Of a stretch of DNA of 63,958 bases, positions 8,001-16,862 are shown piece after piece (positions within the stretch are counted from its first letter, which is position 1; every line of letters begins with the position of its first letter). The DNA comes from a virus, in the IMG/VR virus record IMGVR_UViG_3300027793_000089, positions 1-63,958 of that record. One strand, 5' to 3'. The notes beneath the pieces are model-generated. The model saw only the letters and a list, made by a program, of their open reading frames with translations. It made no database searches and had not been told where the DNA came from. A program made the position numbers and the translations under genes.

Positions 8001-8720
8001 ATGCCAACACAGGTGCAGTTTCGTAGAGGAACAACAACACAAAATAATAATTTCACCGGCGCTGCGGGTGAAATTTCGGTAGACACAACTCTTAAAACTC
8101 TACGTGTTCATGATGGCACCACCCAAGGTGGGTTTTCTTTGGCAAAATCTGATTTGTCTAATACAACAGCCATTACACCTACAAGTGTGTCTACATTAAC
8201 AAACAAAACTGTTACGTTAGGTAATAACACAATAACAGGGACTATTGCAGAATTTAATACCGCGTTAACTGACAGCGATTTTGCCACGTTAGCGGGCACA
8301 GAAACATTAACAAACAAGACGCTAACAAGTCCTACGCTAACAAGTCCTACACTGACAACACCTACGTTGGGTGTGGCATCAGCAACATCGGTTGCATTGG
8401 CTAACGGTATTCTTCGTTCAGCTACACTGACAACCTCCGCCACAACAGCAAATCAAGTAGCGGATAGTATTGCAATTGCAACGTATAGAAGTGTGAAATA
8501 TCAAATTTCCATCACATCAGGTTCTGCATATCATATGACTGAAGTAAGTATCATCCACGATGGAACTGATGCATACATCACTGAATATGGTACTATTTTG
8601 ACAGGGGTATCATTGGCGTCATTTGATGCAGATATCTCAGGGGGCAATCTTCGTCTGTTGACAACACCTGCAAATGCCTCAACGGTGTATAAGATTGTAG
8701 CAACAGCAATCAATGTCTAA
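8001..8720 (+). CDS. Tail fibre with Mtd-like N-terminus
   Basis: 239 residues. MPTQVQFRRGTTTQNNNF and then AGEISVDTTLKTLRVHDGTT are the recognisable N-terminal domain of major-tropism-determinant-type fibres. Low-complexity TNKTLTSPTLTSPTL repeats follow. The C-terminal domain is shared with the 137-residue protein at 4637. RBS caggag at 7988-7993. The 3' end overlaps the next start as TAATG. Confidence 0.75.
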   Translation: MPTQVQFRRGTTTQNNNFTGAAGEISVDTTLKTLRVHDGTTQGGFSLAKSDLSNTTAITPTSVSTLTNKTVTLGNNTITGTIAEFNTALTDSDFATLAGTETLTNKTLTSPTLTSPTLTTPTLGVASATSVALANGILRSATLTTSATTANQVADSIAIATYRSVKYQISITSGSAYHMTEVSIIHDGTDAYITEYGTILTGVSLASFDADISGGNLRLLTTPANASTVYKIVATAINV

Positions 8721-9583
8721 TGGCTATCCAATCATCAGGTGCCGTTTCTCTAGGGAACATTAACCAAGAATTGGGGCGAAGCCTTACTGCCAGTATAGGA
8801 TTACGTTTGGCAGAAATAGGCTCATATGTAACAATAAATACCGGTTCAACATCTAGACCAAATGGTCAAGCACCCCACACAATGTCAGAATGGCGGGGGT
8901 ATAACCATACAGCCTCAGTGGGTCCCACTATAACCAATGCGGTAACATATGATAGTGGGGCAGGTAACAACTATGTTTACTCACTATCTTTTTCCATACC
9001 GAGTTCAGGCCCCTATTATATACAGGTGCAAAATATTACAACAGGTAGTTATTCCGGATTATATGGATTCAGTGGTACAACAGGTACGGTAAACGCTAGT
9101 ACAGAGGTAGCCTGCCAGAATGTATCTTTTCGTATGCGATTATACAATTATAACACAGGACAATATTTACCTTTTGGGCCCACATATACACTTTATGCCC
9201 CACCACCTCAATACGGGGAATATTTGTCAACTGCATATTGTAGTGGATATACTCTGTATGGAAATTTTGCTAATGGGAATTGTGGTTCATATGTAGATGT
9301 TGCTGAATATGATTCTCCCACATGTGGTTATACTGGAGGTGGTGGCGGTTCTTGTGGGGGAAACCACACCGGTAGTGCATGTTGTAGTGCAAATGGCACG
9401 GGATTCTGGGCATTTAATAGTGATTGTGGTGATAGTTCGAGAGTTGATTTATATTATGACTCAAATGCATGTTACTATACTGGAGATGGTAGTTGTGTAT
9501 CCCACACAGGAACATATAATAATGGAGTATATATCTATTATATGACGAATGGGTGTTTAAGTTATTTTGTTGGTTCCTGCTAA
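8720..9583 (+). CDS. Cys/Tyr/Gly-rich adhesin with tail-collar-like N-terminus
   Basis: 287 residues. The N-terminus (AIQSSGAVSLGNINQELG, then a MSEWRGY element) is a common attachment module of T4-like phage adhesins. The middle is an Ig-like beta domain. The C-terminal ~125 residues have three loosely repeated units of paired cysteines in Tyr/Gly/Asn-rich sequence (YCSGYTLYG, ACCSANGTG, GCLSYFVGSC), probably disulfide-stabilised. Likely receptor binding. Confidence 0.65.
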   Translation: MAIQSSGAVSLGNINQELGRSLTASIGLRLAEIGSYVTINTGSTSRPNGQAPHTMSEWRGYNHTASVGPTITNAVTYDSGAGNNYVYSLSFSIPSSGPYYIQVQNITTGSYSGLYGFSGTTGTVNASTEVACQNVSFRMRLYNYNTGQYLPFGPTYTLYAPPPQYGEYLSTAYCSGYTLYGNFANGNCGSYVDVAEYDSPTCGYTGGGGGSCGGNHTGSACCSANGTGFWAFNSDCGDSSRVDLYYDSNACYYTGDGSCVSHTGTYNNGVYIYYMTNGCLSYFVGSC

Positions 9584-9594
9584 CTTTTATTATC

Positions 9595-10098
9595 ATGCCT
9601 AAAACAATAAGTAATTTTCTTACACAGTCTGAACGTCTAGACTGTCTCGCAGAATCATTAGAAATTTCAGAATACATTATTCTGAACTCTACCATAGATA
9701 TGGCTATGTGTATAAAGTATAGACATCATGTAACTGAATATTTCAACAATGAAAATCTACAAATTGCAGGAACAATCAAAATATCACACCAATCCACTAA
9801 GATAAATCTTAACGATATCATACAGAATAATGTGTTTCCTATTACACCCACTCACATGGCTGTAGTATCATTGGCCGCGCTTTCTCCGCAGGACAGAGTT
9901 ATGCATATTCGTCAAGGGGATGAGTTTATTATGGAACCATTTCCTTTAGAACTTGACCAGGGGTGCGTACACGCACTTCAAAATCATACACATCTAGTCA
10001 TCCCCACAAAATATTGGATAGACAATAGTGATGTAACACTATCAGCCGATAGCTGTGTGAGATTGTATCTACTATATGGTAATATAAATACACAGTAA
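9595..10098 (+). CDS. Uncharacterised protein in fibre cluster
   Basis: 167 residues from ATG 9595; an in-frame TTG at 9553 would overlap the adhesin gene and is less likely. No motif recognised. The C-terminal ~80 residues are beta-rich and could be a small jelly-roll or cupin-like domain. Its last codons overlap a late-promoter box for the following fibre gene. Co-location suggests a virion or assembly role. Confidence 0.5.
   Translation: MPKTISNFLTQSERLDCLAESLEISEYIILNSTIDMAMCIKYRHHVTEYFNNENLQIAGTIKISHQSTKINLNDIIQNNVFPITPTHMAVVSLAALSPQDRVMHIRQGDEFIMEPFPLELDQGCVHALQNHTHLVIPTKYWIDNSDVTLSADSCVRLYLLYGNINTQ
10083..10090 (+). promoter_or_regulatory. T4-type late promoter box
   Basis: Exact TATAAATA 32 bases before the ATG of the large fibre gene and inside the end of the preceding coding region. 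Confidence 0.7.
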
Positions 10099-10122
10099 CC
10101 CTGCCACCGAGGATAGAGAATC

Positions 10123-12552
10123 ATGGCAACCACAAAACGTTTTGTCGCAAAAAATGGATTAGATAACAACGCTCAAAGTATTACAAATGTAGGTGTTGCA
10201 GGAGCAACTCTTACAATGTCAAACGCCCACAGTTTGACATTAACAACATCAGGAAATTCAACATTAACAGTTCCCTCAGGATCAGCCACATTACTTTCTA
10301 GTGGTGGTGCATTGGGAACTCCCAGTTCAGGCACATTAACCAACTGCTCAGGACTTCCTGTATCAACAGGTATTTCAGGATTGGGCACAGGTGTTGCCAC
10401 ATTCTTAGCAACACCATCAAGTGCCAACCTATTAGCGGCTGTCACAGATGAAACAGGCACAGGCGCATTGGTGTTTGCCAATACCCCAACACTTGTCACA
10501 CCCACGTTAGGTGTGGCAACAGCAACTAGTGTCAACAAAGTTGCCATCACAGCTCCCGCGACATCAGCAACATTAACCATTGCTGATGGCAAGACATTAA
10601 CAGCAAGTAACACATTGACACTTACAGGTACCGATTCAAGTTCTGTGGCATTTGGCGCAGGCGGTACCGTGGCATATACATCAAATAATCTCAGTGCATT
10701 TGCCTCAACATCATCGTCTGAATTGGCAGGAGTACTTTCAGACGAGACAGGTACAGGCGCCTTGGTATTTGCCAATACCCCAACACTTGTTACACCTGTT
10801 CTTGGTACACCTACGTCAGGTACTTTATCAAACTGTACCGGTCTTCCTGTATCAACAGGTATTTCTGGATTGGGTACAGGTGTTGCCACATTCTTAGCAA
10901 CACCAACAAGCGCAAATCTTCTTGCAGCAGTCACAGATGAAACAGGCACAGGTACTTTAGTATTCTCTGCTAGCCCTACATTCACAGGAACCGTTAGCGC
11001 CGCTAATTTGACATTGAGTGGCGATTTAACTGTGAACGGTACAACTACTACAATTAATTCAACAACAATTTCTGTTGACGATAAGAATATTGAATTAGGT
11101 GCTGTTTCATCTCCTTCCAATACAACGGCTGATAATGGTGGTATCACATTAAAAGGTACAACAGACAAAACATTTAATTGGGTAAACTCTACAGGTGCCT
11201 GGACAAGTTCTGAGCACATTGAAATTGCCTCGGGTAAGAGTTTGTTCCTCAAAGGTTCAACATCAGGAACCATCACAGTATCTCCTGCTGCAACAGCAGG
11301 CACTAACACTCTTACTATCCCAGCAGTAACAGGTACTGTTGTTACAACAGGTGACACAGGAAGTGTCACAAACACCATGTTGGCGGGAAGTATTGCTAAT
11401 ACTAAACTTACTAATAGTACCATCTCAGGTGTGGCGTTAGGTAGTAATTTAAATACATTGACAATTGGTACTGGGTTGTCAGGCACAAGTTATAACGGAT
11501 CCGCAGGTGTCACAATTGCCAATACAGGTGTCACAAGTAACGTGGCAGGTACAGGTATTTCTGTGTCAGGTGCTACAGGTGCTGTCACTATCACCAACTC
11601 AGGTGTAACAAGTGCTGTTGCGGGCACAGGTATTTCTGTGTCAGGCGGCACCGGTGCTGTCACCATCACCAACTCAGGTGTAACTGCTGTTAACGGCAGT
11701 ACAGGTTCTGTCACTGTAGCGGCAACCAATCAAACGATGAACATTGGTACCACGGCCGTTGCCATTAATCGAGGTTCGGCAAACTTAGCGTTGACAGGTA
11801 TTTCAAGTGTGGCAATGCCAGGCTCAACATCAGGTACAGTGACATTACAACCTGCAGCAACAGCAGGCACCACAACAATCACATTACCCGCTACAACAGG
11901 TACTGTGATTACATCAGGTGATTCAAGTACAGTTACGAATACCATGTTGGCAGGCAGTATTGCCAACGCTAAGTTGTCTAACAGTTCCGTTACTGTCACA
12001 GCGGGCACAGGTATGTCAGGCGGCGGTTCTGTTGCACTTGGTAGTTCAATAACCTTGACAAATGCGGGTGTCACAGGTATCACTGGAGGAACAGGTGTGT
12101 CTGCATCAGCCTCAACAGGCAGCGTAACGGTGTCTATCGGACAAGCAGTAGCAACATCCTCAAACGTACAATTCAATAGTATAGGTGTCAATACAGGGGC
12201 ATCAGGTACAGCAGGTGAAATTCGGGCAACAAACGAAATCACAGCCTATTACTCTGACGCACGACTAAAGAACTTCCATGGGAAGATTGAAAAGGCAGGT
12301 GAAAAGGTAGCGGCATTAAATGGTTACTACTTCACAGAAAATGAACTTGCCAAGTCATTGGGATATAGTAATGATAAGATGCAAATCGGTGTAAGTGCCC
12401 AAGAAGTGCAGGAAGTATTACCTGAAGCTGTGGCATCTGCTCCCATTGATGATAAATATTTGACGGTAAAGTATGAAAAACTTGTTCCTCTTTTGATTGA
12501 AGCTATCAAGGAATTACAAGCTGAAGTTGCTGAATTGAAAAAGCAAAGATAA
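10123..12552 (+). CDS. Long tail fibre with C-terminal S74 intramolecular chaperone
   Basis: 809 residues. The shaft is low-complexity Thr/Gly/Ser/Ala sequence with a duplicated block (GTLTNCSGLPVSTGISGLGTG at about 10330 and a near copy at about 10825), then a DLTVNGTTTTINSTT module. The last ~105 residues begin at YYSDARLKNF, the signature of the peptidase-S74 chaperone-of-endosialidase domain; they trimerise the fibre and are then autocleaved. GVSAQEVQEVLPEAV and a terminal coiled coil (IKELQAEVAELKKQ) complete the domain. Cleavage should occur just before the SDARLK serine. Confidence 0.85.
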   Translation: MATTKRFVAKNGLDNNAQSITNVGVAGATLTMSNAHSLTLTTSGNSTLTVPSGSATLLSSGGALGTPSSGTLTNCSGLPVSTGISGLGTGVATFLATPSSANLLAAVTDETGTGALVFANTPTLVTPTLGVATATSVNKVAITAPATSATLTIADGKTLTASNTLTLTGTDSSSVAFGAGGTVAYTSNNLSAFASTSSSELAGVLSDETGTGALVFANTPTLVTPVLGTPTSGTLSNCTGLPVSTGISGLGTGVATFLATPTSANLLAAVTDETGTGTLVFSASPTFTGTVSAANLTLSGDLTVNGTTTTINSTTISVDDKNIELGAVSSPSNTTADNGGITLKGTTDKTFNWVNSTGAWTSSEHIEIASGKSLFLKGSTSGTITVSPAATAGTNTLTIPAVTGTVVTTGDTGSVTNTMLAGSIANTKLTNSTISGVALGSNLNTLTIGTGLSGTSYNGSAGVTIANTGVTSNVAGTGISVSGATGAVTITNSGVTSAVAGTGISVSGGTGAVTITNSGVTAVNGSTGSVTVAATNQTMNIGTTAVAINRGSANLALTGISSVAMPGSTSGTVTLQPAATAGTTTITLPATTGTVITSGDSSTVTNTMLAGSIANAKLSNSSVTVTAGTGMSGGGSVALGSSITLTNAGVTGITGGTGVSASASTGSVTVSIGQAVATSSNVQFNSIGVNTGASGTAGEIRATNEITAYYSDARLKNFHGKIEKAGEKVAALNGYYFTENELAKSLGYSNDKMQIGVSAQEVQEVLPEAVASAPIDDKYLTVKYEKLVPLLIEAIKELQAEVAELKKQR
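10315..10978 (+). repeat. Tandem duplication in fibre shaft
   Basis: Two long in-frame copies about 490 bases apart encode LPVSTGISGLGTGVATFLAT and LLAAVTDETGTG. A third partial DETGTGALVFANTP copy lies between them. The DNA is also highly similar, so recombination between copies could shorten or extend the fibre. Confidence 0.75.
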
Positions 12553-12564
12553 TAGGAGTACGTC

Positions 12565-12771
12565 ATGGGGTTACTACCAGCAACTGGTTCCGCTATAACG
12601 ATGGGCCGTGTGCGTAATGCATACGGCCTATCAGGAGCAGCTCGATTACGTGCTGACTTGGCACAGGCGGTTAATAACAATCCTGTAGGTACTGCACCAA
12701 ACATTAATCTATCAGGTCAAGTACGCCTATCTATTGATTTTGGTGGAAGAACCACGCCTTTCAACTACTAA
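12565..12771 (+). CDS. Small fibre-tip-like structural protein
   Basis: 68 residues starting LPATGSAITMGRVRNAYGL, a short motif also seen at the start of tail adhesins (SAI-MG- followed by Tyr/Gly). It lies immediately after the S74 fibre with RBS ggag at 12554-12557. It may cap the fibre or be a distal adhesin. No enzymatic motif. Confidence 0.55.
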   Translation: MGLLPATGSAITMGRVRNAYGLSGAARLRADLAQAVNNNPVGTAPNINLSGQVRLSIDFGGRTTPFNY

Positions 12772-12779
12772 TATACATA

Positions 12780-12808
12780 TTGACAAATAGATATTAACAT
12801 ATTATATT
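12780..12808 (+). promoter_or_regulatory. Sigma70-like promoter
   Basis: TTGACA (12780-12785), 17-base spacer, TATATT (12803-12808), 28 bases before ATG 12836. It separates an early/middle-type cassette from the surrounding late genes. Confidence 0.75.
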
Positions 12809-12835
12809 TTTACTATTCTTTTTGTGGAGTGAAAC

Positions 12836-13294
12836 ATGAGTACAATTACATTTGAACAATTATTAGATGTCATCAACGAAAACCCATCGGAATATGAAGA
12901 ACGATATGTCCGATGGGTTACCGTTGCCCATGATAAAAAGAAGTTAACTGAACTTCTGTATGAATTGAAATATCTAAAGGAAGAAAACAAGTGGCCTGAA
13001 AGAATACAACTACTTGAAGAAATTCTTGAAGAAACAGGGCATGAACATTGCTACAATCTTTTGGTGAATGAGCCACAAACCGCTCGTTTCGCTTTGATTG
13101 AAAAATTTGCTCGTCAAGCCGCCATGGAAGTATTAATTTTTGACCGATATGGTATTGAAACATTAAATATCATCACACAACTCCCACTTGCTGATTATCA
13201 ATTGGTGGTGAAGCGAGTTTATGAAATTGTCACGATGATTCGTGACATCACAACATCCACTACATCATTGGCACAAGGATTGGCGGGTGTATGA
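12836..13294 (+). CDS. Uncharacterised helical protein
   Basis: 152 residues, largely alpha-helical, with charged repeats such as LLYELKYLKEENKW and IQLLEEILEE. No known family recognised. It has its own TTGACA promoter and a good RBS (tggagtg), and it overlaps the following glycosyltransferase by 4 bases, so the two are co-expressed. Confidence 0.6.
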   Translation: MSTITFEQLLDVINENPSEYEERYVRWVTVAHDKKKLTELLYELKYLKEENKWPERIQLLEEILEETGHEHCYNLLVNEPQTARFALIEKFARQAAMEVLIFDRYGIETLNIITQLPLADYQLVVKRVYEIVTMIRDITTSTTSLAQGLAGV

Positions 13295-13989
13295 AGAAGA
13301 ACATTTATGGTTTGAGTGCATGGAGATTTCAACCCACGAAATTGGCAATTCTTGTTCCATGTCGAGAAAATATGTACAGTTTATTCGCATCATCACTTGT
13401 TGAATTAGTGAAAACAACAACGATGGTGGGTATTGATGTGCATGTACTTTATAATCAAAGTACTATTCTATTAACCCAACGAGAAAAGTTGGCACAACAA
13501 GCACTTGAAATTAACGCTGATTATGCCCTATGGCTAGATTCTGACATGTTATTTCCCAGCAGTGCAGCATTACGATTAATGGGACACAATAAGGATGTTG
13601 TCTGTTCCAACTACATGAAACGTTCTGTTCCTTTACAGACAGTTGCCTATCCTGAACGAGGTGACTGGGACAATTGGTTGCCATTGGAATATGACCAAGA
13701 ATTACAAGAAGTTGAGGGGGTTGGCATGGGGTGTGTCATGATGAAAACCGAAGTGTTAACAAAAATTCAACCTCCCTATTTTGCTTTTGAGTATAAAGAT
13801 AAAGAATGGCATGGTGAAGATTTCTACTTCCAAAAGAAATTACGCGATGCGGGATATAAGATTTGGGTGGACATGAATCTCAGCCGCCAAGTACGTCATG
13901 TAGGACAATGGGCGTTTGGTCCATCCATTGATGTGAATGACGAAAAGATTGTTAAAAAACATAAAGCTAAAATGAAGAAGGAGTCATAA
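13291..13989 (+). CDS. GT-A glycosyltransferase
   Basis: 232 residues. The segment KLAILVPCRENMYSLF begins a GT-A fold, and YALWLDSDMLFP (about residues 79-90) supplies a D-S-D metal site. A later GVGMGCVMMKTEVL strand and a WHGEDFYFQKKLRDAG segment match the acceptor/catalytic side of GT2-like and Anp1-like transferases. It overlaps the upstream gene (ATGA) and lies 1 base from the next. Substrate unknown; a virion or cell-surface glycan is plausible. Confidence 0.75.
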   Translation: MKKNIYGLSAWRFQPTKLAILVPCRENMYSLFASSLVELVKTTTMVGIDVHVLYNQSTILLTQREKLAQQALEINADYALWLDSDMLFPSSAALRLMGHNKDVVCSNYMKRSVPLQTVAYPERGDWDNWLPLEYDQELQEVEGVGMGCVMMKTEVLTKIQPPYFAFEYKDKEWHGEDFYFQKKLRDAGYKIWVDMNLSRQVRHVGQWAFGPSIDVNDEKIVKKHKAKMKKES

Positions 13990-13990
13990 T

Positions 13991-15094
13991 ATGTTGAAAG
14001 GTGAAAGTTGGTTAGCCCATAGTGATTTGTTCACGAAATATTGGATTGTTGAAACAAAGCCATGGGTTCGTTCTCTTGGCTGGTTCACTGATTTTGAACA
14101 GACAGTCCGAGATTCTAAAGGGTGGGCTCAGGCGGGTGAAAAGGAACTCACCATTTATGAATACATCAATGTGTTGGAAGAAAAAGGCTCAGAGAGAAAA
14201 ATTTATCAGCATGCCAATGGCAAGTGGCAACACATTTCAGCTCCTTTAGTATTCGTTGTTCGAAAAAATGATGAACTTGTATTCATTGCAGGTTGGGCAG
14301 GAGACCCCAAAACTATCAGAGAATATCAATCTCAAAGTGTGGATCCATGGGACTGGCCGGAAAAGATTATTGTTGATGTCAATCCTCTAGCAGCAATTCA
14401 CACATTGAAATTTAATCGCACAGAAAATTTAGAAACTCCTGTATTTTTTGCCAGTAACGGCGAAACAAATGCAGATGAGAATTGGGAACACCTTGTTAAA
14501 ATGTGTCCGCGAGCTGTCCGTATTGATGGAATTAACGGTCGTAGAAAAATGTTTTTACGCTGTGTGGATTTATCAGAAGGGGCATCCCACTTCTTTGTAG
14601 TCACAGGAAAAAACAAATTAACTGACAAAACAATTTTTGATTATCCAGTAAAAGATGCACCGCGGGCACATCTCGTATTTAATGCTAAAAATATGAGTAA
14701 TCGTCTAGAATATGGACACATGGGTGTCGTGGCATATAATACCGATTTGGTTCTTAGCACCCCTGAAAACTTTGGTCTGGACTTCACCTCATATAGTCCC
14801 ATTCATACAGTGCCGCGAACCGTATCAGAAGCCACATTTGCCACTAGTCCATTTGAGGCTTGGCGAACAGCATTCCGTGAGTGTGTGAAACTCACGTTAC
14901 GAAATTCAATAAATGACCAACATTGGTTGGCACGTTGGATGGCGTTTGCCGAGGGAGTTCATAGTAATTGGGTACTTATTGGTGCAAAAGAAGGGCATGA
15001 ATTTGCTCTACGATATAAAGATTCCCCCGATGAATTACGGAACACTGTTGATTGGAATTGGCTTGATAATCACTTCAAAACAACGCACACATAA
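13991..15094 (+). CDS. Uncharacterised protein, glycosyltransferase-associated
   Basis: 367 residues. No Rossmann or DxD motif is evident. The C-terminus holds TSPFEAWRTAFRECVKL, a Trp/Arg-rich motif that I associate from memory with accessory segments of phage sugar-modifying proteins. A role with the adjacent transferase is likely by context only. RBS gaaggag ends 8 bases before ATG 13991. Confidence 0.45.
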   Translation: MLKGESWLAHSDLFTKYWIVETKPWVRSLGWFTDFEQTVRDSKGWAQAGEKELTIYEYINVLEEKGSERKIYQHANGKWQHISAPLVFVVRKNDELVFIAGWAGDPKTIREYQSQSVDPWDWPEKIIVDVNPLAAIHTLKFNRTENLETPVFFASNGETNADENWEHLVKMCPRAVRIDGINGRRKMFLRCVDLSEGASHFFVVTGKNKLTDKTIFDYPVKDAPRAHLVFNAKNMSNRLEYGHMGVVAYNTDLVLSTPENFGLDFTSYSPIHTVPRTVSEATFATSPFEAWRTAFRECVKLTLRNSINDQHWLARWMAFAEGVHSNWVLIGAKEGHEFALRYKDSPDELRNTVDWNWLDNHFKTTHT

Positions 15095-15102
15095 TCAATT
15101 CT

Positions 15103-15110
15103 TATAAATA
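15103..15110 (+). promoter_or_regulatory. T4-type late promoter box
   Basis: Exact TATAAATA 34 bases before the gene 13 start; it should drive the neck and packaging genes. Confidence 0.8.
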
Positions 15111-15144
15111 GTTATTGTACTCATATCAATAGTTGAGGAAGATT

Positions 15145-16122
15145 ATGACAGCAATAACCACACGACAACAATTAAAAGATTATTGTTTGCGTCGTTTAGG
15201 GTATCCCGTCATTGAAATCAATGTAGATGACGACCAAATAGAAGATAGAATTCAAGATGCCATTGACTTCTTTCATGAGTATCATTTCGATGGGGTGGAA
15301 CGTGTTTATTTCACCCCAAAAATCACTTTATCTGAACTCTTTCTTTCAGGTATTTTAGGTGAAAATTTTGAGATAGGTGAGACCGTAGAAGGGGCAACAT
15401 CAGAAGCCATAGGTGTTGTTGTTAGAAAATCACCTGGTATTTTAGTTATTAAAGGAGATGATCCTTTAAGACCTTTCGTTGCTAGTGAAGTTATTACAGG
15501 TTCCAATTCAGGATTTTCAACTACACTTCGAAACACGAATCCATATTTTGCAGGAACATTTGCAAAAAAATATTTTGATGTAGCGGACCCGGTCACAGGT
15601 GTTATCCGCGTTTTCCCATTGGGGTCAGCAGGATCAAGTTCAGCAGGCACCACAAATATTTTCAATGTTGTATATCAATTCAGATTGAATGACATGTATA
15701 ATTTGTTGTCATCTGATGTTACATATTACAATCAAGTGAAAATGCACTTACAATTACTTGATGATATGTTTGCGGGTAATAGAACTATTCGTTTCAATAG
15801 AAAAATGAATCGTTTGTATATTGATGTAAATTGGGAAGAAACTTTCTCTGAGGGTGATTATGTGGCAGTTGAGGCTTTTGTGATGGTTGAACCAGAAACA
15901 TTCACAGAAGTATATAATGATATGTTTTTAAAGAGATATGCCACAGCCCTTATCAAACGTCAATGGGGTACAAACTTAAAGAAGTTCCAAGGTATGCAAC
16001 TTCCGGGCGGCGTTCAAATGGATGGACAACGTATGTTCGAAGAATCCATGGAAGAAATTCGTCAAATCGAAATAGAAATGCAAAGTCGTTACGAACTTCC
16101 TGTTGACTTTATGGTGGGATAA
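15145..16122 (+). CDS. gp13: Neck protein gp13
   Basis: 325 residues from ATG 15145, preceded by ttgagga; an in-frame TTG at 15133 is less likely. The N-terminal pattern (LKDYCLRRLGYPVIEINVDD, then IEDRIQDAIDFFHEYHFDG) is diagnostic for T4 gp13, which with gp14 closes the head after packaging. The gene order 13-14-15-16-17 confirms it. T4 gp13 is about 309 residues. The internal loop near residues 60-160 looks like an extra beta-rich insertion. Confidence 0.9.
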   Translation: MTAITTRQQLKDYCLRRLGYPVIEINVDDDQIEDRIQDAIDFFHEYHFDGVERVYFTPKITLSELFLSGILGENFEIGETVEGATSEAIGVVVRKSPGILVIKGDDPLRPFVASEVITGSNSGFSTTLRNTNPYFAGTFAKKYFDVADPVTGVIRVFPLGSAGSSSAGTTNIFNVVYQFRLNDMYNLLSSDVTYYNQVKMHLQLLDDMFAGNRTIRFNRKMNRLYIDVNWEETFSEGDYVAVEAFVMVEPETFTEVYNDMFLKRYATALIKRQWGTNLKKFQGMQLPGGVQMDGQRMFEESMEEIRQIEIEMQSRYELPVDFMVG

Positions 16123-16862
16123 TGCCAACCAATTTTTATTTTCAAAGCGGTAACACCTCGGGAGTTACCAATGAACAGCGACTCTTGGAAGATTTAATCA
16201 TTGAAAGCATCAAGATTTATGGTCATGATGTATACTATCTTCCTCGTTCATCAGGTAATCAAGATAATGTATTGGGAGAAGATGTATTAAGTCGCTTTGA
16301 TACTGCCATTCCATTAGAAATGTATTTGGCAAACATTCAAGGATGGGACGGCAATGGTGAACTATTCACAAAGTTTGGTATCAATGTAAATGACCAAGCC
16401 ACATTCGTTGTTTCAAAACGTAGATGGGAAGATAGTGTAGGAGCCAGTCCCCCGGAATTACTACAACTCCCATCTCGTCCCGCTGAAGGAGATTTAATTT
16501 ATCTCCCGAAAACTAACAGTATGTTTGAAATTAAGTTCGTGCAACACCTTGATCCATTCTATCAATTAGGCAAATTTTACATTTACAGTATGAGTTGTGA
16601 ATTGTATCAATATAGTTCAGAAGTGTTTTCAACAGGTGTTGCAGAAATTGATGTCACAGTTGACACCATTACACAAGATGCCTATGAATATGAAGTGTTA
16701 ACTCAAACAGGCGGCAGGTTGTTAACACAAGCAGGATTCTCAATTATCAAACAAGATTTCAAAACAATTGATAATGTACCGTTTTCTGATACAGAATTTT
16801 TCGAATCTGAAGGCAGCGACATTCTTGATTTTTCTGAAGTTAATCCATTTGGTGAATACTAA
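16122..16862 (+). CDS. gp14: Neck protein gp14
   Basis: 246 residues, close to T4 gp14 (about 256). Diagnostic segments are NEQRLLEDLIIESIKIYGHD followed by YYLPR and VLGED. It forms the head-tail neck with gp13. It overlaps gp13 by one base and is followed at once by gene 15. Confidence 0.9.
   Translation: MPTNFYFQSGNTSGVTNEQRLLEDLIIESIKIYGHDVYYLPRSSGNQDNVLGEDVLSRFDTAIPLEMYLANIQGWDGNGELFTKFGINVNDQATFVVSKRRWEDSVGASPPELLQLPSRPAEGDLIYLPKTNSMFEIKFVQHLDPFYQLGKFYIYSMSCELYQYSSEVFSTGVAEIDVTVDTITQDAYEYEVLTQTGGRLLTQAGFSIIKQDFKTIDNVPFSDTEFFESEGSDILDFSEVNPFGEY

Noticed and set aside
10173-11486. A 437-codon open frame on the - strand
   Set aside because: It is antisense to the low-complexity tail fibre gene; the Thr/Ser/Gly codon bias keeps the other strand open. 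No RBS or known protein.
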